Source: Aselliscus stoliczkanus (lineage: Eukaryota; Chordata; Mammalia; Chiroptera; Hipposideridae). From it: a stretch of DNA of 64,000 nt. The notes under the pieces are model-generated. The model did no database searches. It saw only the letters and a program-made list of their open reading frames with translations, and was not told the DNA's origin. Positions 35,001 through 43,790 of this stretch are shown piece by piece (the first letter of the stretch is position 1; every line of letters begins with the position of its first letter). The position numbers and the translations under genes were made by a program. The stretch spans positions 159,367,523 through 159,431,522 of the forward strand of contig CM066730.1 of assembly GCA_033961575.1 (NCBI GenBank), written 5' to 3'.

Positions 35001-36984
35001 TCAGCATTATCAATCATAAAGCTAATTTCTTATCTCTATCTCTCAGTTGTTTCCAAATGCAGAGGTAGAGGCCGAGATCTTATTTCCTGGCCCTAAAACC
35101 CCCAAAATATTACAATCTCGTTGCATTATAGAAACAACTCACTTTAAAAAAAAAAAAGTGTATTTCAATTTCTTCAATAGGTATTTTCAATAATCACATG
35201 GTTCAAAAACAGAAAATACTAGGGGTGCCAAAAAAAATGTATACACATGACTTGCATTCATCTTTTGTTATCGGTATATACTGAATATTACAATTTTAAT
35301 AGTTTTTTCCTTTCTTAAAATGTGTATACGCTTTGGGGGCACCCTGTGTATATATAGGGTACATTCAGTGGAAACCCCCATCCCCGCCCCTGCCCCCATG
35401 CCATCTGCCCGTTTCTTCCTCACTCCCTCCCATAGGTAACCAGCGTTCTGCGTCCTTTCAGTTTCTTTATGTTCAAGCAACTGTAAATATACATCCTTAT
35501 TTCTTCCCCATGTTTACACAAAAGGTAGCAACTATATATATTTCTCTGAACCTTATTTTTTGACGCAAACTAGTAACATCCATCTTCATCAACTTCTTGA
35601 TTTTGCCAAACTCATCTCCAAAAATCTTTTGGCTGATCTCAAAAAGAGGATGTTTACCGTTAAGAAGATACATAGGAATGGGCCATGAGCATCAAAAGCC
35701 ATTCCAAATAAGGAGCTCCACCAATGTCCTGGGTGGTTCACAGGGAGAAAACATCGCTTATCAACATTCTTATATGATTAAGGAAAAAAAACCAAACACC
35801 TCACTTTGTTATAGTTACACTCTTACAATCTACAGCTGCACTGTGTGACTAGGCTCCACGGCAGCCCTCGCTCCCAGCCCTAGCTCCTTCAGCTGCTGCC
35901 ATGCCTAAGCGAAGATTCTGATTCCATGGATAGCAACAGTGGGCAACAGGAAAAAGTGGATTCAAGTGACAATGAGGAGGAAAGAATCAGTAAGAGCCTG
36001 GCTGGGGTAGGGATGAATGAAGAATCCATCAAAAAGGCCTGTGCACCACACAGAAGTCTGCACATGGATGTTTACAGCAGCTTTAGTCATAATTGCTAAC
36101 TCTTAGAAACATCCAAGATGTCCTTTGGTAGGAGAACAGATAAACTGCAGTATATCCAGACAATGGAATATTATTCAGCACTAAAAGACGGAGCCAGCCT
36201 TCGTAACCACTGCTCCAAACTGCCTACCAGCGGTTACGAAGGCTGGCTTGAGCCAACCTGCCTGAATTCAAATCCCGGCTCTCCCACTTCATAGCTGTGT
36301 GCCCTTGAGCCAATTACCCATCTTTTCTCTGCCTCAGTTTCCTCACTGGTAAAACCAGGATAACAGTTCCTATCTCATTAACTTGCTGACAGAATTAAAT
36401 TAGTTAATACATGGAAAGCTCTGAGAACAGTGTCTGGTACCCAGCAGTGCTCAGTAAATGTCAGTTGCTTGGTATCAATAATGATTATTATTTTGGCAAT
36501 TATTAACCTAGTCACAGCCCCGCCACCTTGCCGACCCACTCCTTGGAGAGCAGGCCGTTTGCCTCACCCGTCGTCCAGCAGCCCCGGCCTCTCGGTGCCA
36601 GTCCTCCACCAGGGCCACCGCCTCCTCGCCACTCTCAGGGTGGCGCGCCCGCACCCAGGCCTGGGCCTCCTTGGGTAAGATGGTCAGAAACTGCTCCAGC
36701 ACCAGCAGCTCCAGGATCTGCTCTTTGAGGCGGATCTCCGGCCTCAGCCAGCGACAGCAGAGTGCCCAGAGCTGGCTGAAGGCCTCGTGGGGCCCAGCTG
36801 CATCCCTGTACCGGAACTGCCTGAAGCGCTGGCGGGAGGCTTCAGGGCCCAGGACAGGGTCATGCTCCTTCTCCCGGGGTCTGGGTTCTGACCTCCACGC
36901 GTCCTCCTCCAGTTTCACAATCAGGAGTTCTTCAAGCTCTGCGGGGGGAGAGGCCTGGGCCTGGGATTCCAGGGCTACAGCCAT
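27534..36984 (-). CDS. ZSCAN20: ZSCAN20, complete coding region in seven exons (SCAN, two MSANT domains, ten C2H2 fingers)
   Basis: ZSCAN20 is a nuclear zinc-finger protein presumed to bind DNA and regulate transcription; its targets are not known to me. The coding exons are, in order, 36984-36568, 34141-33955, 33499-33423, 33135-33051, 31564-30878, 29790-29365 and 28795-27534. All introns are GT-AG and all phases agree, giving 3141 coding bases and 1046 residues, close to the human length of about 1043. Residues 50-131 form the SCAN dimerisation box. Residues about 326-417 and 486-577 are two nearly identical MSANT (Myb/SANT-like) domains. Residues about 713-819 and 878-1041 hold four and six C2H2 fingers. 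No frameshift or premature stop was found, so the gene looks functional. CSMD2 lies downstream in convergent orientation, as in human. Confidence 0.95.
29365..29790 (-). CDS. ZSCAN20: ZSCAN20 exon with second MSANT domain
   Basis: The exon reads [20 protein letters not shown] onward through [19 protein letters not shown] to [19 protein letters not shown], then a linker ending KTPDAG and a GTAAGC donor. Conserved tryptophan and aromatic positions of a trihelix/MSANT domain are present. It is a near copy of the domain in the preceding exon (about 10 differences in 95 residues). The acceptor is a CAGCAG tandem that could include or skip one alanine. Confidence 0.93.
30325..30480 (+). mobile_element. 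MIR-like fragment in ZSCAN20 intron
   Basis: GGAGCCCTGGGCTCTGATCC and CAGTGTTTCCACTTTTACAA follow the MIR sense pattern weakly. It lies in the 1087-base intron between the two MSANT exons. Confidence 0.4.
30878..31564 (-). CDS. ZSCAN20: ZSCAN20 exon with first MSANT domain
   Basis: The exon begins [20 protein letters not shown] in phase 1, continues through [14 protein letters not shown] and [19 protein letters not shown], and carries the first MSANT domain to [13 protein letters not shown]. It ends with an acidic linker ([19 protein letters not shown]) and PALFQSRI before a GTAAGA donor. It is the largest internal exon (687 bases). Confidence 0.94.
31800..32225. mobile_element. Ancient interspersed repeat with internal (TG)n, family not assigned
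   Basis: The sequence GGGCACATGACTTAAACTGG followed by CCAATCAGAATTAATTC, and the end TGAGACAATAAATTTCCTTA, recall a widespread mammalian repeat, but I cannot name the family. It lies in the 1486-base intron of ZSCAN20. Confidence 0.4.
31962..32010. repeat. (TG)n microsatellite
   Basis: About 22 TG units with one CG interruption, preceded by a short CTGT repeat. Confidence 0.97.
33051..33135 (-). CDS. ZSCAN20: ZSCAN20 short linker exon
   Basis: The 85-base exon reads [20 protein letters not shown] and then NCGNGVSLG, between an ATCTCACAG acceptor and a GTAAGG donor. It is a linker between the SCAN box and the first MSANT domain with no recognised domain. Phase 0 in and 1 out fits both neighbours. 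Confidence 0.9.
33423..33499 (-). CDS. ZSCAN20: ZSCAN20 short linker exon
   Basis: The 77-base exon reads [20 protein letters not shown] then TAESQ, between a TCTCTTTAG acceptor and a GTAAGC donor. The DWEVTAESQ wording is typical of the exon after the SCAN exon in this gene. It enters in phase 1 and leaves in phase 0. Confidence 0.9.
33955..34141 (-). CDS. ZSCAN20: ZSCAN20 linker exon after the SCAN exon
   Basis: The 187-base exon follows TGTGTGTAG and reads [15 protein letters not shown], then [19 protein letters not shown] and VPQTLKESG, ending at GTGAGT. The region is low in predicted structure and rich in glutamine and proline. It joins the SCAN exon in phase 0. Confidence 0.9.
34507..34526. 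repeat. (GA)n microsatellite
   Basis: Ten GA units directly after an A17 run. Confidence 0.95.
34618..34737 (+). mobile_element. tRNA-Ile-derived SINE
   Basis: The head reads GGCCGGTTAGCTCGGGTGG, then TTGGTGCTAATAACACCAAG and GGTTTGATCCCC, keeping the AAT anticodon of tRNA-Ile, followed by a short body and an AATAAAAATAAAA tail. A perfect 16-base target duplication TAAATATTCCTGCTGA flanks it (34602-34617 and 34738-34753). Confidence 0.93.
35219..35347. mobile_element. Mariner-like miniature inverted-repeat element
   Basis: The ends are inverted repeats of about 26 bases: AGGGGTGCCAAAAAAAATGT on the left and, on the opposite strand, AGGGTGCCCCCAAAGCGTAT on the right, both continuing into ATACACAT. 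TA dinucleotides flank both sides (35217 and 35351), as expected for Tc1/mariner insertion, with a small deletion at the left tip. The interior of about 75 bases has no coding capacity, so it must have moved using another element's transposase. Confidence 0.65.
35843..36010 (+). pseudogene. Possible 5' fragment of a retrocopy, parent not identified
   Basis: The segment has a GC-richer leader, an ATG in good context (GCTGCCATGCCTAAGCG), and then, after a shift of frame, an acidic serine-rich frame reading [20 protein letters not shown]. This looks like the start of a nuclear protein mRNA that has been copied and broken. It ends where L1 3' UTR sequence begins. I cannot name the parent gene, and a chance frame is possible. 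Confidence 0.25.
36025..36190 (+). mobile_element. L1 3' UTR fragment, sense
   Basis: The phrases GCACATGGATGTTTACAGCA, CTTAGAAACATCCAAGATGT and CAATGGAATATTATTCAGCA are the familiar L1 3' UTR. It stops abruptly at the foldback at 36192. Confidence 0.75.
36192..36248. repeat. Near-perfect inverted repeat at an L1/MIR border
   Basis: The left arm AGCCAGCCTTCGTAACCACT (36192 onward, 21 bases) pairs with the right arm ending 36248, with one mismatch (A/G), across a 15-base loop. The right arm runs into the start of a MIR copy. Confidence 0.85.
36249..36480 (+). mobile_element. MIR
   Basis: The sequence is clear: GAATTCAAATCCCGGCTCTC, CTGCCTCAGTTTCCTCACTG and GTGCTCAGTAAATGTCAG. Confidence 0.9.
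36568..36984 (-). CDS. ZSCAN20: ZSCAN20 first coding exon with start codon and SCAN box
   Basis: The start at 36984 reads [10 protein letters not shown] and sits in a strong Kozak context (A at -3, G at +4). An acidic motif [10 protein letters not shown] precedes the SCAN box ([20 protein letters not shown] through ALVEDWHRE, residues about 50-131), which mediates dimerisation with other SCAN proteins. The exon ends after GAAGRR at a GTGAGG donor in phase 0. In minus-strand order it is preceded by an acceptor with a long pyrimidine tract at 37095. Confidence 0.95.
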
Positions 36985-37094
36985 GCTCTATCCTGGACGC
37001 CTCACGTCAGCTGGGCTGTCCGCATCCCACGTCTTTCTGCATCTACGGTGTGTCCGTCAAGGGGCTCCTGGGAGAGGAAATGCTTCCCAAGGTT
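36985..37094 (-). other. ZSCAN20: ZSCAN20 5' untranslated part of the second exon
   Basis: In minus-strand order, a strong pyrimidine tract ending CTGCCTTCAG gives an acceptor whose exon would start at 37094, 110 bases before the ATG. The first exon would then be at the promoter near 43.7 kb, leaving an intron of about 6.6 kb. Inferred from splice signals only. Confidence 0.55.
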
Positions 37095-37299
37095 CTGAAG
37101 GCAGGAAGACAAAGGAAAGAGTGACCAAGAGGACCCATGACCTCACTTCCCCATCCCCAACACTGCATCTACATGGGGTGGGGGTGCTGAGAGATGCCCC
37201 TTTCCCATAAGCTTAAACCACAATCTAGCACCAAAACCTGCAGTCCACACACCAGAGGGAGACAGCAGTGTTAAATCCTCTGGGACGCCCTAGGTGGCT

Positions 37300-37913
37300 T
37301 GGCCGGGCATCAAGGCCTCCATGATCTGGTCCCAGCGTGGCCTTCCTCCCCCTACACGTGTCCAAAGTCTGACCTTCCCTCGAGTTGGATCCAAACATCC
37401 CCCCTCCAGCAGGCCTTGCTTCCTGGGCCATAAAGCTTTAATCTTCCTCTCCACGCCAAATCCCTCTCTCACTCTATACTCCTTTGGTCATCCTACCCGT
37501 TGGGCGGTTTTCACCATCTCTATGATTCCTAAAACTCTAGCCAGGACCTGTCTCCAGACCCCCAAATCCAACCACCTACAGGACATTTCCACTTGACCGT
37601 CTCTCAGGCACCTTAAACTCAATGGGTCAAAACCTGATTTCATCATGTTCTGCAAACCTGTCCTTGTGGAGTTCTCCATAAGGCACCCAATGAAGGCACC
37701 TCCTTCTATCAAGTTCCCCACGTGGAAACCAGATCATTCTCTTCCTCCGCGATCCCCCAGGTTCAATTCACCAGCAAGCTATGCCCACTTGGCCTTCTCA
37801 GTATCTACATTCCCAGTGCCACCACCTCGGTCCAGAGAATCATGTTTCATCAAGTGATCAGCCTCCTAACTCATGTCCCTGTCTCCACTCCCCTCACCCC
37901 AACCCCTGGTCAT
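37300..37913 (+). mobile_element. L2 fragment in ZSCAN20 intron 1
   Basis: The region reads like the sense strand of L2 (GCACCTTAAACTCAATGGGT, CTGATTTCATCATGTTCTGC, TCCTAACTCATGTCCCTGTC) and resumes at 38634 after a SINE insertion. Confidence 0.5.
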
Positions 37914-38633
37914 TTTTTTTTTTTTTTAAGATTTTATTGGGGAATTGGAGAAGGGAAACAGTGTTGGGGAATTGAGGACAGGGAACAGCCACGTTGTTGT
38001 CCTTCAATCTTAGTTGTGGAGGGCGCAGCAAGCTCTGCTCCAAGTCCAGTCGTGCCACTCCGCTCAAGGCATTGTGTTCAATCTTAGTTGCTGGTGGGTG
38101 TTGCCACCAGCCCATGCAGGAGTCGAACCAGCAGCCTCATTGTTAAGAGCACATGCTCTATTCACTGAGCCATCCGGGCAGCAGCTCAGCTCAAAGTGCC
38201 AAGTTCAGTGTTAGTTGTGGGTGGGCGTAGCCACCATCCCTTACGGGAGTCAAACCTGGCAGCCTTGTTAAGAGCGCATGCTCCTTTGTTGTACACCTGA
38301 AGCTAATTTAAAAAATATATAAATAAATAAATTAAAAAAAACAAAACACATGCTCTATCCACTGAGCCATCTGGGTGGCAGCTCAGCTCAAAGTGTTGAG
38401 TTCAGTCTTTAGTTGTGGGTGAGCATAGCCCACCATTCAAACCAGTAGCCATGTTGTTAGGAGTACATGCTCTCAGCAGCTGAGCCATCCTGCCACCTGT
38501 TGGCAGCTCAGTGGCAGCTCAGCTCAGGGCGCAGTGTCACTGGCCCATGTGGGACTCAAACTGGTGACCCTGTTGCTCAGAGCTTGCATTCTTGGGCAAG
38601 CTCTTAACCAACTGAGCCACTCAACCGGCCCAC
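37914..38633 (-). mobile_element. Multimeric SINE with four tRNA-like units
   Basis: On the minus strand from 38633 the order is: a head unit (GGCCGGTTGAGTGGCTCAGT), then three further units each starting with a form of GGATGGCTCAG (near 38490, 38375 and 38187). Each has a tRNA-like middle (GAGCATGTGCTCTTAACAA) and a B-box-like motif (GGTTCGACTCCTGCATGG in the last). A tail with CCAATTCCCCAATAAAATCT and poly(A) ends at 37914. The tail matches that of the long SINEs at 14037 and 56434. A 63-base piece is inserted in the third unit. It sits inside an L2 element. Confidence 0.8.
38281..38343. mobile_element. Small A-tailed insertion nested in the multimeric SINE
   Basis: The piece TTGTTGTACACCTGAAGCTA followed by AT-rich sequence and an A-run interrupts a tRNA-like unit. 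CATGCTC occurs on both sides, consistent with a target duplication. A similar phrase, TTTTGTATACCTGAAACTAA, is at 51852, so it is probably a very short L1 3' end. Confidence 0.5.
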
Positions 38634-39110
38634 CTATGGTCCATTCTTTGCACAACAACCAGACTAGAGCAAAATCTGACTATGTCACATCCCTGTTCAA
38701 CACCCCTCCGTGAGCTCCCATTTTCCTCAGGATAAAGGAAAACCTTGCCCAAGTCTCCACCTCTCTTCTTTACCACACTCCCACAAGTCACGGTGTTTCA
38801 GCAGCATAGCTCACAGCTCCTGCACCACACTGCCCTCTGAACCCTCCCACATGTTGGGGTCTCCTTTGGGAAGTCTCCTCCCTGTCTTCACCTAGCTAGG
38901 TCTCAGCTTCAATTGTACTTTTTCCAAGAGGTCCTCCCTGGACCCTGAAACAAGATCCAGTTCTCAGCCACAAGCTTCCATGCCACTTTATGTTTTCTGT
39001 GTCGTTACCATGATCATCCATTATAATTACCTACCCACTCACTCACAGGTTTCCTAAGGGAGCTAGCACAGGGCTCAGCACACACAGGAAGCACTCAGTA
39101 AACGGTGAAA
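38634..39110 (+). mobile_element. L2 fragment, continuation
   Basis: Sense L2 wording continues (CTGACTATGTCACATCCCTG, CAGGATAAAGGAAAACCTTG, TTCCAAGAGGTCCTCCCTGG, GGAAGCACTCAGTAAACG). Confidence 0.6.
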
Positions 39111-40230
39111 TAATGGTCAACAAATGATGGTGACGTGTCATGAAGGATTATAATTAATCCCTTTTTGTGCACACTGGATAAAAAAAGAATGACCTTTTTA
39201 CTCCTGCCAGGGGAATTCTTTTCTCTTTATTTCCATCCCTGTGACACTTGACACTTTCTAGGTTGTATCAGAGGGGTATATGAACATATGGGTGTCCCCA
39301 GAGAGATTGTACAGCCTCACTGAGGGCAAGGATGACAACTTACTTCTCTTTTTTTCACACCCTTCCTAACCCCATACCCACAAGAAGCACTAAACACAGG
39401 AGGCTCTCAGTAAATGTTTGTTGGGTGAACATCTGGGGCTGCTGCTTTTACACAATGAAGATGCTGACGACACTCATGCTGGGTTATCCAGCAAAATGAG
39501 CTTTTTGTGTCATTCCCAACAACTCGAGATGACATTAAGAACCGCCTGCAGCAAGGAGGCTGTCAGCCGCTTCCAAGCAGGAATAATACAGCTGAACTGA
39601 GAATGGACAGAGGGTGGTTATTTTGATTTTAGCCCATCTGACTGGACTGTCTGGAAATAAGGCAAGGGTGATGAGAAATAAAGGCTTGTCCTAAAGATGT
39701 CCACTTAGGGAGAGGCTAGGAACACAACTCATGACCATCTAGCAACTTCCTGCTCATCCTACAGCTATTAGCTCAATGTCAAGTCATTGGTTAAGAGTTC
39801 CTTGACATGCTGTCACCCTGCTCTCCAAGAACTGCCTCCCCAATCCTGTGTTCCCAAAGCAGCTAGCACAGACCTCTAATATAGGTGTTATCCTACACTA
39901 TTGTAGTTACCTGTTTTTATATCCGACACACCCCCATTAGATTGCATTTCTATGGCCAGTACTTACTCATATCTTACTCATTTCTGTATCCACGGTGCCC
40001 AACTCCGTGTTTGGTAAATAGCTTGGTCATTGGAAGTTTTGTTGCCTTTTATTAAAATAGTAAATCTGGTACATTCAAAACCTAATGGGCTATGAAGGGC
40101 TATAACTGACAATAAGCTAAAGAATTAACTTGTCCTGAAAGTTCGTTTTTAAGCACAACCTTAATCCTGCACTAATCCAAACACATTTGTGTCACTCTCT
40201 CACACAAGGACTAATTCAGGAGTCACCTAC
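39111..40230. other. ZSCAN20 intron 1, weak L2 pieces only
   Basis: Fragments resembling L2 3' ends are at 39310-39425 (GGCTCTCAGTAAATGTTTGT) and 39830-40030. The remainder shows no exon and no recognised element. Confidence 0.45.
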
Positions 40231-41180
40231 AGAGTCCCGCCACATGCCCTGCCCTGTACAGGGAGCTAGAGAGCCAACAGAAACTAGGACAGACTGTCTC
40301 CACCTGCATAAAAGTTACAGTCTAATGAGAGAGACAGTCAATGAGCAAGCGAAGAAGTGTGTGTTCTGCACAGACATTACAGCAAAACGGGCGGTTAGTA
40401 GTCCCAACAGTCCCTGTTACAGTCTCAAGTAACAGGTATTTCCTTCTGGGGAGACTCGAAAGTACCAGAGGTTATTTTCCAATACCAATCTGAAAGATTT
40501 TTCTGCTACCCTCTTAGACAGATGTCCACAGACGGAGGGCCACACAGTAGGCTGACAGCAGGGTGACTTCACAGAGATAACAGGAAACATGGACGAGGGC
40601 ACTCCTCAGTCCTGAGACCACCAGGACCATCAGCAGCCTCAAAGAGTCGCCATTTACTGAGTGCCCATGAGGTGCCAGGCCCAGTGCTAAGTCCTCCACG
40701 TTCATATCCTCACTGACTCCTCCAGGCAAGCAAGTGAAGTCTCATTAGTGTTGAGCTGCATGACACGGATCTGTAACTTACACATATTAAACTACATACC
40801 AACACCAGGACGAGGAAGACAGGACGTAATTTAAACAGAGCACCAGTTCCATTCACTACGGGTCTATTCCAGAGTGAGCATGCGGTGAGCATACCCATGA
40901 CTCTGCTGGTCCCCAGGTTGGTCTGTGTTCCCTCAAGCCTCTCCTTCCGCTGAGTGTGAGCAGAGCATCTTTCACACGGCGTGGCCCCCAATCAGAGGAC
41001 AACTCTTTCATCTAACGTTCAGCCAAGAAAACCCAGCTATGCTGGTTAGCTTACTGCAAGACAGGATAATTGGCTCTTAATTGGCTCTTTGCCAAAAGAA
41101 TTTCAAACTGACTGTTATTTTTGGCTAAATTTAATTTTCACCTTCCATGCTATCTTTAGAATTTCTAATCATTATCTTGT
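40231..41180. other. ZSCAN20 intron 1, old repeats and unique sequence
   Basis: An antisense L2-like piece lies at 40240-40420 (AGTTACAGTCTAATGAGAGA) and a MIR-like antisense piece at 40630-40760 (CATTTACTGAGTGCCCATGA). The rest shows no recognised feature. Confidence 0.4.
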
Positions 41181-41189
41181 AAGGAATGA

Positions 41190-41310
41190 CTCCACTATAT
41201 CCTCAATTTACATACAGGGAACTGAGCTTCTATGAAGATCCACTTAAGGTTACACAACTAGCAAGTGGAAGAGTTGGAATCTAAACCCAGATTTCTTTTC
41301 TCCATTTTTT
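41190..41310 (-). mobile_element. MIR fragment
   Basis: Antisense MIR: TTACACAACTAGCAAGTGGA followed by GAGTTGGAATCTAAACCC. Confidence 0.6.
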
Positions 41311-41329
41311 TTTTTTAACCACACCACAT

Positions 41330-42455
41330 AGCCTCCCCTATGATCTGACAGTCATCCAAACTCTTAAGATGGTATGGAGAGGAGAAAGAACATTAAGACA
41401 GGAGTGACCAAATCAGGGTTCTAGTTCCACTCCTGCCATTTATCAGCTGTGTGACTCTGGACAGGTCATGTGGCTTCGGCAGCTAGACTGCCACTTATAT
41501 AGCCTGACCCTACTCAGTTGCCCAAATAGTATGATGGGAGTAGAGCAAAGGGACAGAGACTAGAATCAATGGCTACAAATTTAAATAGCTACAGAGGCCA
41601 GGCAATGTAAATGAGGCAATCAGGGATTGTGGCGACTACAGAGCACCCAAGGGACCGCTGGCCCAGACCTTCTAATTTTTCTAAGAGAAGGTAACATTCT
41701 GGATTTTTATGTTGGCAACCAAAACAAAATTGCTTCAAACCCCATTAGGACTGAACAGAACATGATGGCAGGCTTTATTCAGCATGGACTGTCACTTTGC
41801 CACCTTTCAGCTGAATGAGCTCAAAGGTCTCTCTTCCAATATCCAGGAAGACCTAGACAGGGTACAGATGCCCGTAAATAATGAGGGATAGGTGTTGGCT
41901 GCTGTCAAAATCAGGATCCTTTTGCAAACACAGGGAAGCTGAGAGGCATCCTGGCTTCTAGGGTAGTGAGTGTGAATGTGGACATGAAGAACTCACCCAG
42001 TGAACAGTGGGAATAGAAGAGAAGATGTGCCCCAGTCCCATGGGAAGGGCCAAGACTGGTCTGTGACCTCCACAGGGAAAGAAACTGGGAGTTCCCCAAG
42101 GCTGTCAGGTTCACTTGGCTGATGGTCCAGGCTATTGCTTAAGAGCCTGGCCTCATGCGTAAGGGCTTAAACCAAGGAAAGCAAATAAGTTTCATTTAAA
42201 GCACCAACGTCAGTCAATTGAGCTAAGGACTCTGAATCCCATGTGAATATGTGCTGTGACCAGTTATCGGACTGCCAGACACAAGAAGGGGAAATGGCAG
42301 CATACATTCCATGTATTTGCCACCCCTAGCTTAAACTCCTATGGGCATTGAAATAGCTTCCTGCAAAACCAGCCCTGATAGGCAGAAGATTAGACTCATG
42401 CCCTTGGAAATCCACTGGAATAGCAGTCTTCCAGCCTGGTAAACCAAAACTCACC
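41330..42455. other. ZSCAN20 intron 1, no feature seen
   Basis: Unique-looking sequence; a MIR-like word (CCATTTATCAGCTGTGTGAC) at about 41440 is the only hint of a repeat. Confidence 0.45.
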
Positions 42456-43010
42456 CTGGATGGCCTTTATTCACGCATTCATCAAGTAGTTACTACTCTA
42501 GGCTGGGCAATGGAGAAAAGAGAGGTGACTCAGAAACTGAGTCCTGGAGTTGCTTACAGTCCGGTGAGAGAGACAAGAAATGCACTAAAAGAGAGGTCTG
42601 TGGGAGCTGGAGGTGGAAGGGTGTGGGGTGACTTTATCTGCTAAAGGCAATTGAACAAAGTAACATTTGAGTTGGTTCTTAAAGAAAGAATCATTTTCTT
42701 AACAGAGGATGGGAGTGGGGGAAAATGTATTCTAAACAAAGAGAACAGCATATACAATGGTGGGGAAACCAAACAGCCTCCCCAAGAAATGGGGGAAACC
42801 TTGACAGCCCTGGAGTGTGGAGTGCATGTAGGCTGCAAGGTAGCTTATGAAGAGTCTTGAATATCAGGTTTGGACTTAATTCTATAGGTGATGGGTGCCT
42901 ATCATGAAGGTTTTAAAGCAGAAGGCATAATCAGATTTGTGGGTTAAGTAGATCACACTAGCTACAATGTCCAGGCTGGGAAGTGAAAAGACGGAGGCTT
43001 TGGCAAAAAC
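42456..43010 (-). mobile_element. L2 fragment, antisense
   Basis: The + strand starts with a reversed L2 3' end (TTTATTCACGCATTCATCAA, CTAGGCTGGGCAATGGAG) and continues AGGTTTGGACTTAATTCTAT and GGTTTTAAAGCAGAAGGCAT, all antisense L2. Confidence 0.6.
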
Positions 43011-43660
43011 CCCGACAAGGAAAGGGCAGATTCAAGCCACATTAAGGAAACTGAAAGATTGGAAGATCCCGGGATGTGGAAGAATGCATGAGGAATCAGA
43101 GGGCACCTGCGTAATGTGGGTGATGGTGCCATTCACTTCCATCAGGCTTAAGGAGAGAGGTGCAGGTTTGGAGCCAGTCCCACCCACGGGGCTCCAGAGG
43201 TCACACTCATTAGAGAAAGTGTAAGCGGGTATCAAATTCGATGTTTGTTCTGGAGTAGCTGGTAGAGGCTGGAACAGTATTTTTAAGGTTGGGGTGCAAG
43301 CTCGGGCCCTCTTATCTCTCCGTGCCAGGGCCCCAGAACCCTCTAGCCTTCCCTCTGTGGTCTCCAGACCCTTCCATGACCTCCCACCTCCAGAACCTCT
43401 CACGGGGTCCTCACCTACGGACAGACCTAAGACCCTGCTTCCTCCCAGGGCCCTCTATCTCCCTCATCATCCCCAACCCCTCTCTGACCCTTCCCATCTC
43501 CGGACGCTTCATGCCCTGACCGCCCCTCACCCCCCACCCACCCACCCATCAAAGCTTCTTTCTCCCCCTCTCACCTTCCCTGGCCCCCCGTGACACCACC
43601 ACCACCTCCTAAGTCTCCAGCCCACAGCCTGAGTCTCAGCTGCCCCCGCCCCGCCACCCG
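43011..43660. other. ZSCAN20 intron 1, C-rich promoter-proximal part
   Basis: The base composition shifts to very C-rich, with CCT/CCA runs, on approach to the first exon. No coding exon or repeat family is recognised. Confidence 0.5.
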
Positions 43661-43667
43661 GACTCAC

Positions 43668-43790
43668 CCACCGAGACACCCACTTCACAACGGGGCGGAA
43701 GTGCTCCAGGGTGGCGCAGGGAATGCTGGGACGCGGAGTCCGTACGGCGCCACCCCGGGAAAGGACTGTCCGAGACTACAACTCCCAGAA
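43668..43790 (-). other. ZSCAN20: ZSCAN20 non-coding first exon (inferred)
   Basis: On the minus strand CTCGGTGG is followed by a consensus GTGAGTCC donor (exon end at 43668), directly inside the GC-rich promoter. The 5' limit is a guess placed at the ZNF143-type motif, where transcription often starts. Seen: donor and composition. Inferred: exon and start. Confidence 0.5.

Larger units (their letters stand above)
34435..35010 (+). mobile_element. Ancient L1-like AT-rich sequence in ZSCAN20 intron, split by a SINE
   Basis: The stretches ATTGCTCTAAATATTCCTGC and GATAAGGCACCGTAACTCAA resemble old L1/HAL1 internal sequence. A tRNA-Ile SINE is inserted at 34618. The assignment rests on wording only. 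Confidence 0.35.

Noticed and set aside
36671..37210. A 179-residue + strand frame over the SCAN exon
   Set aside because: It lies opposite a verified coding exon in GC-rich sequence and has no recognisable domain.
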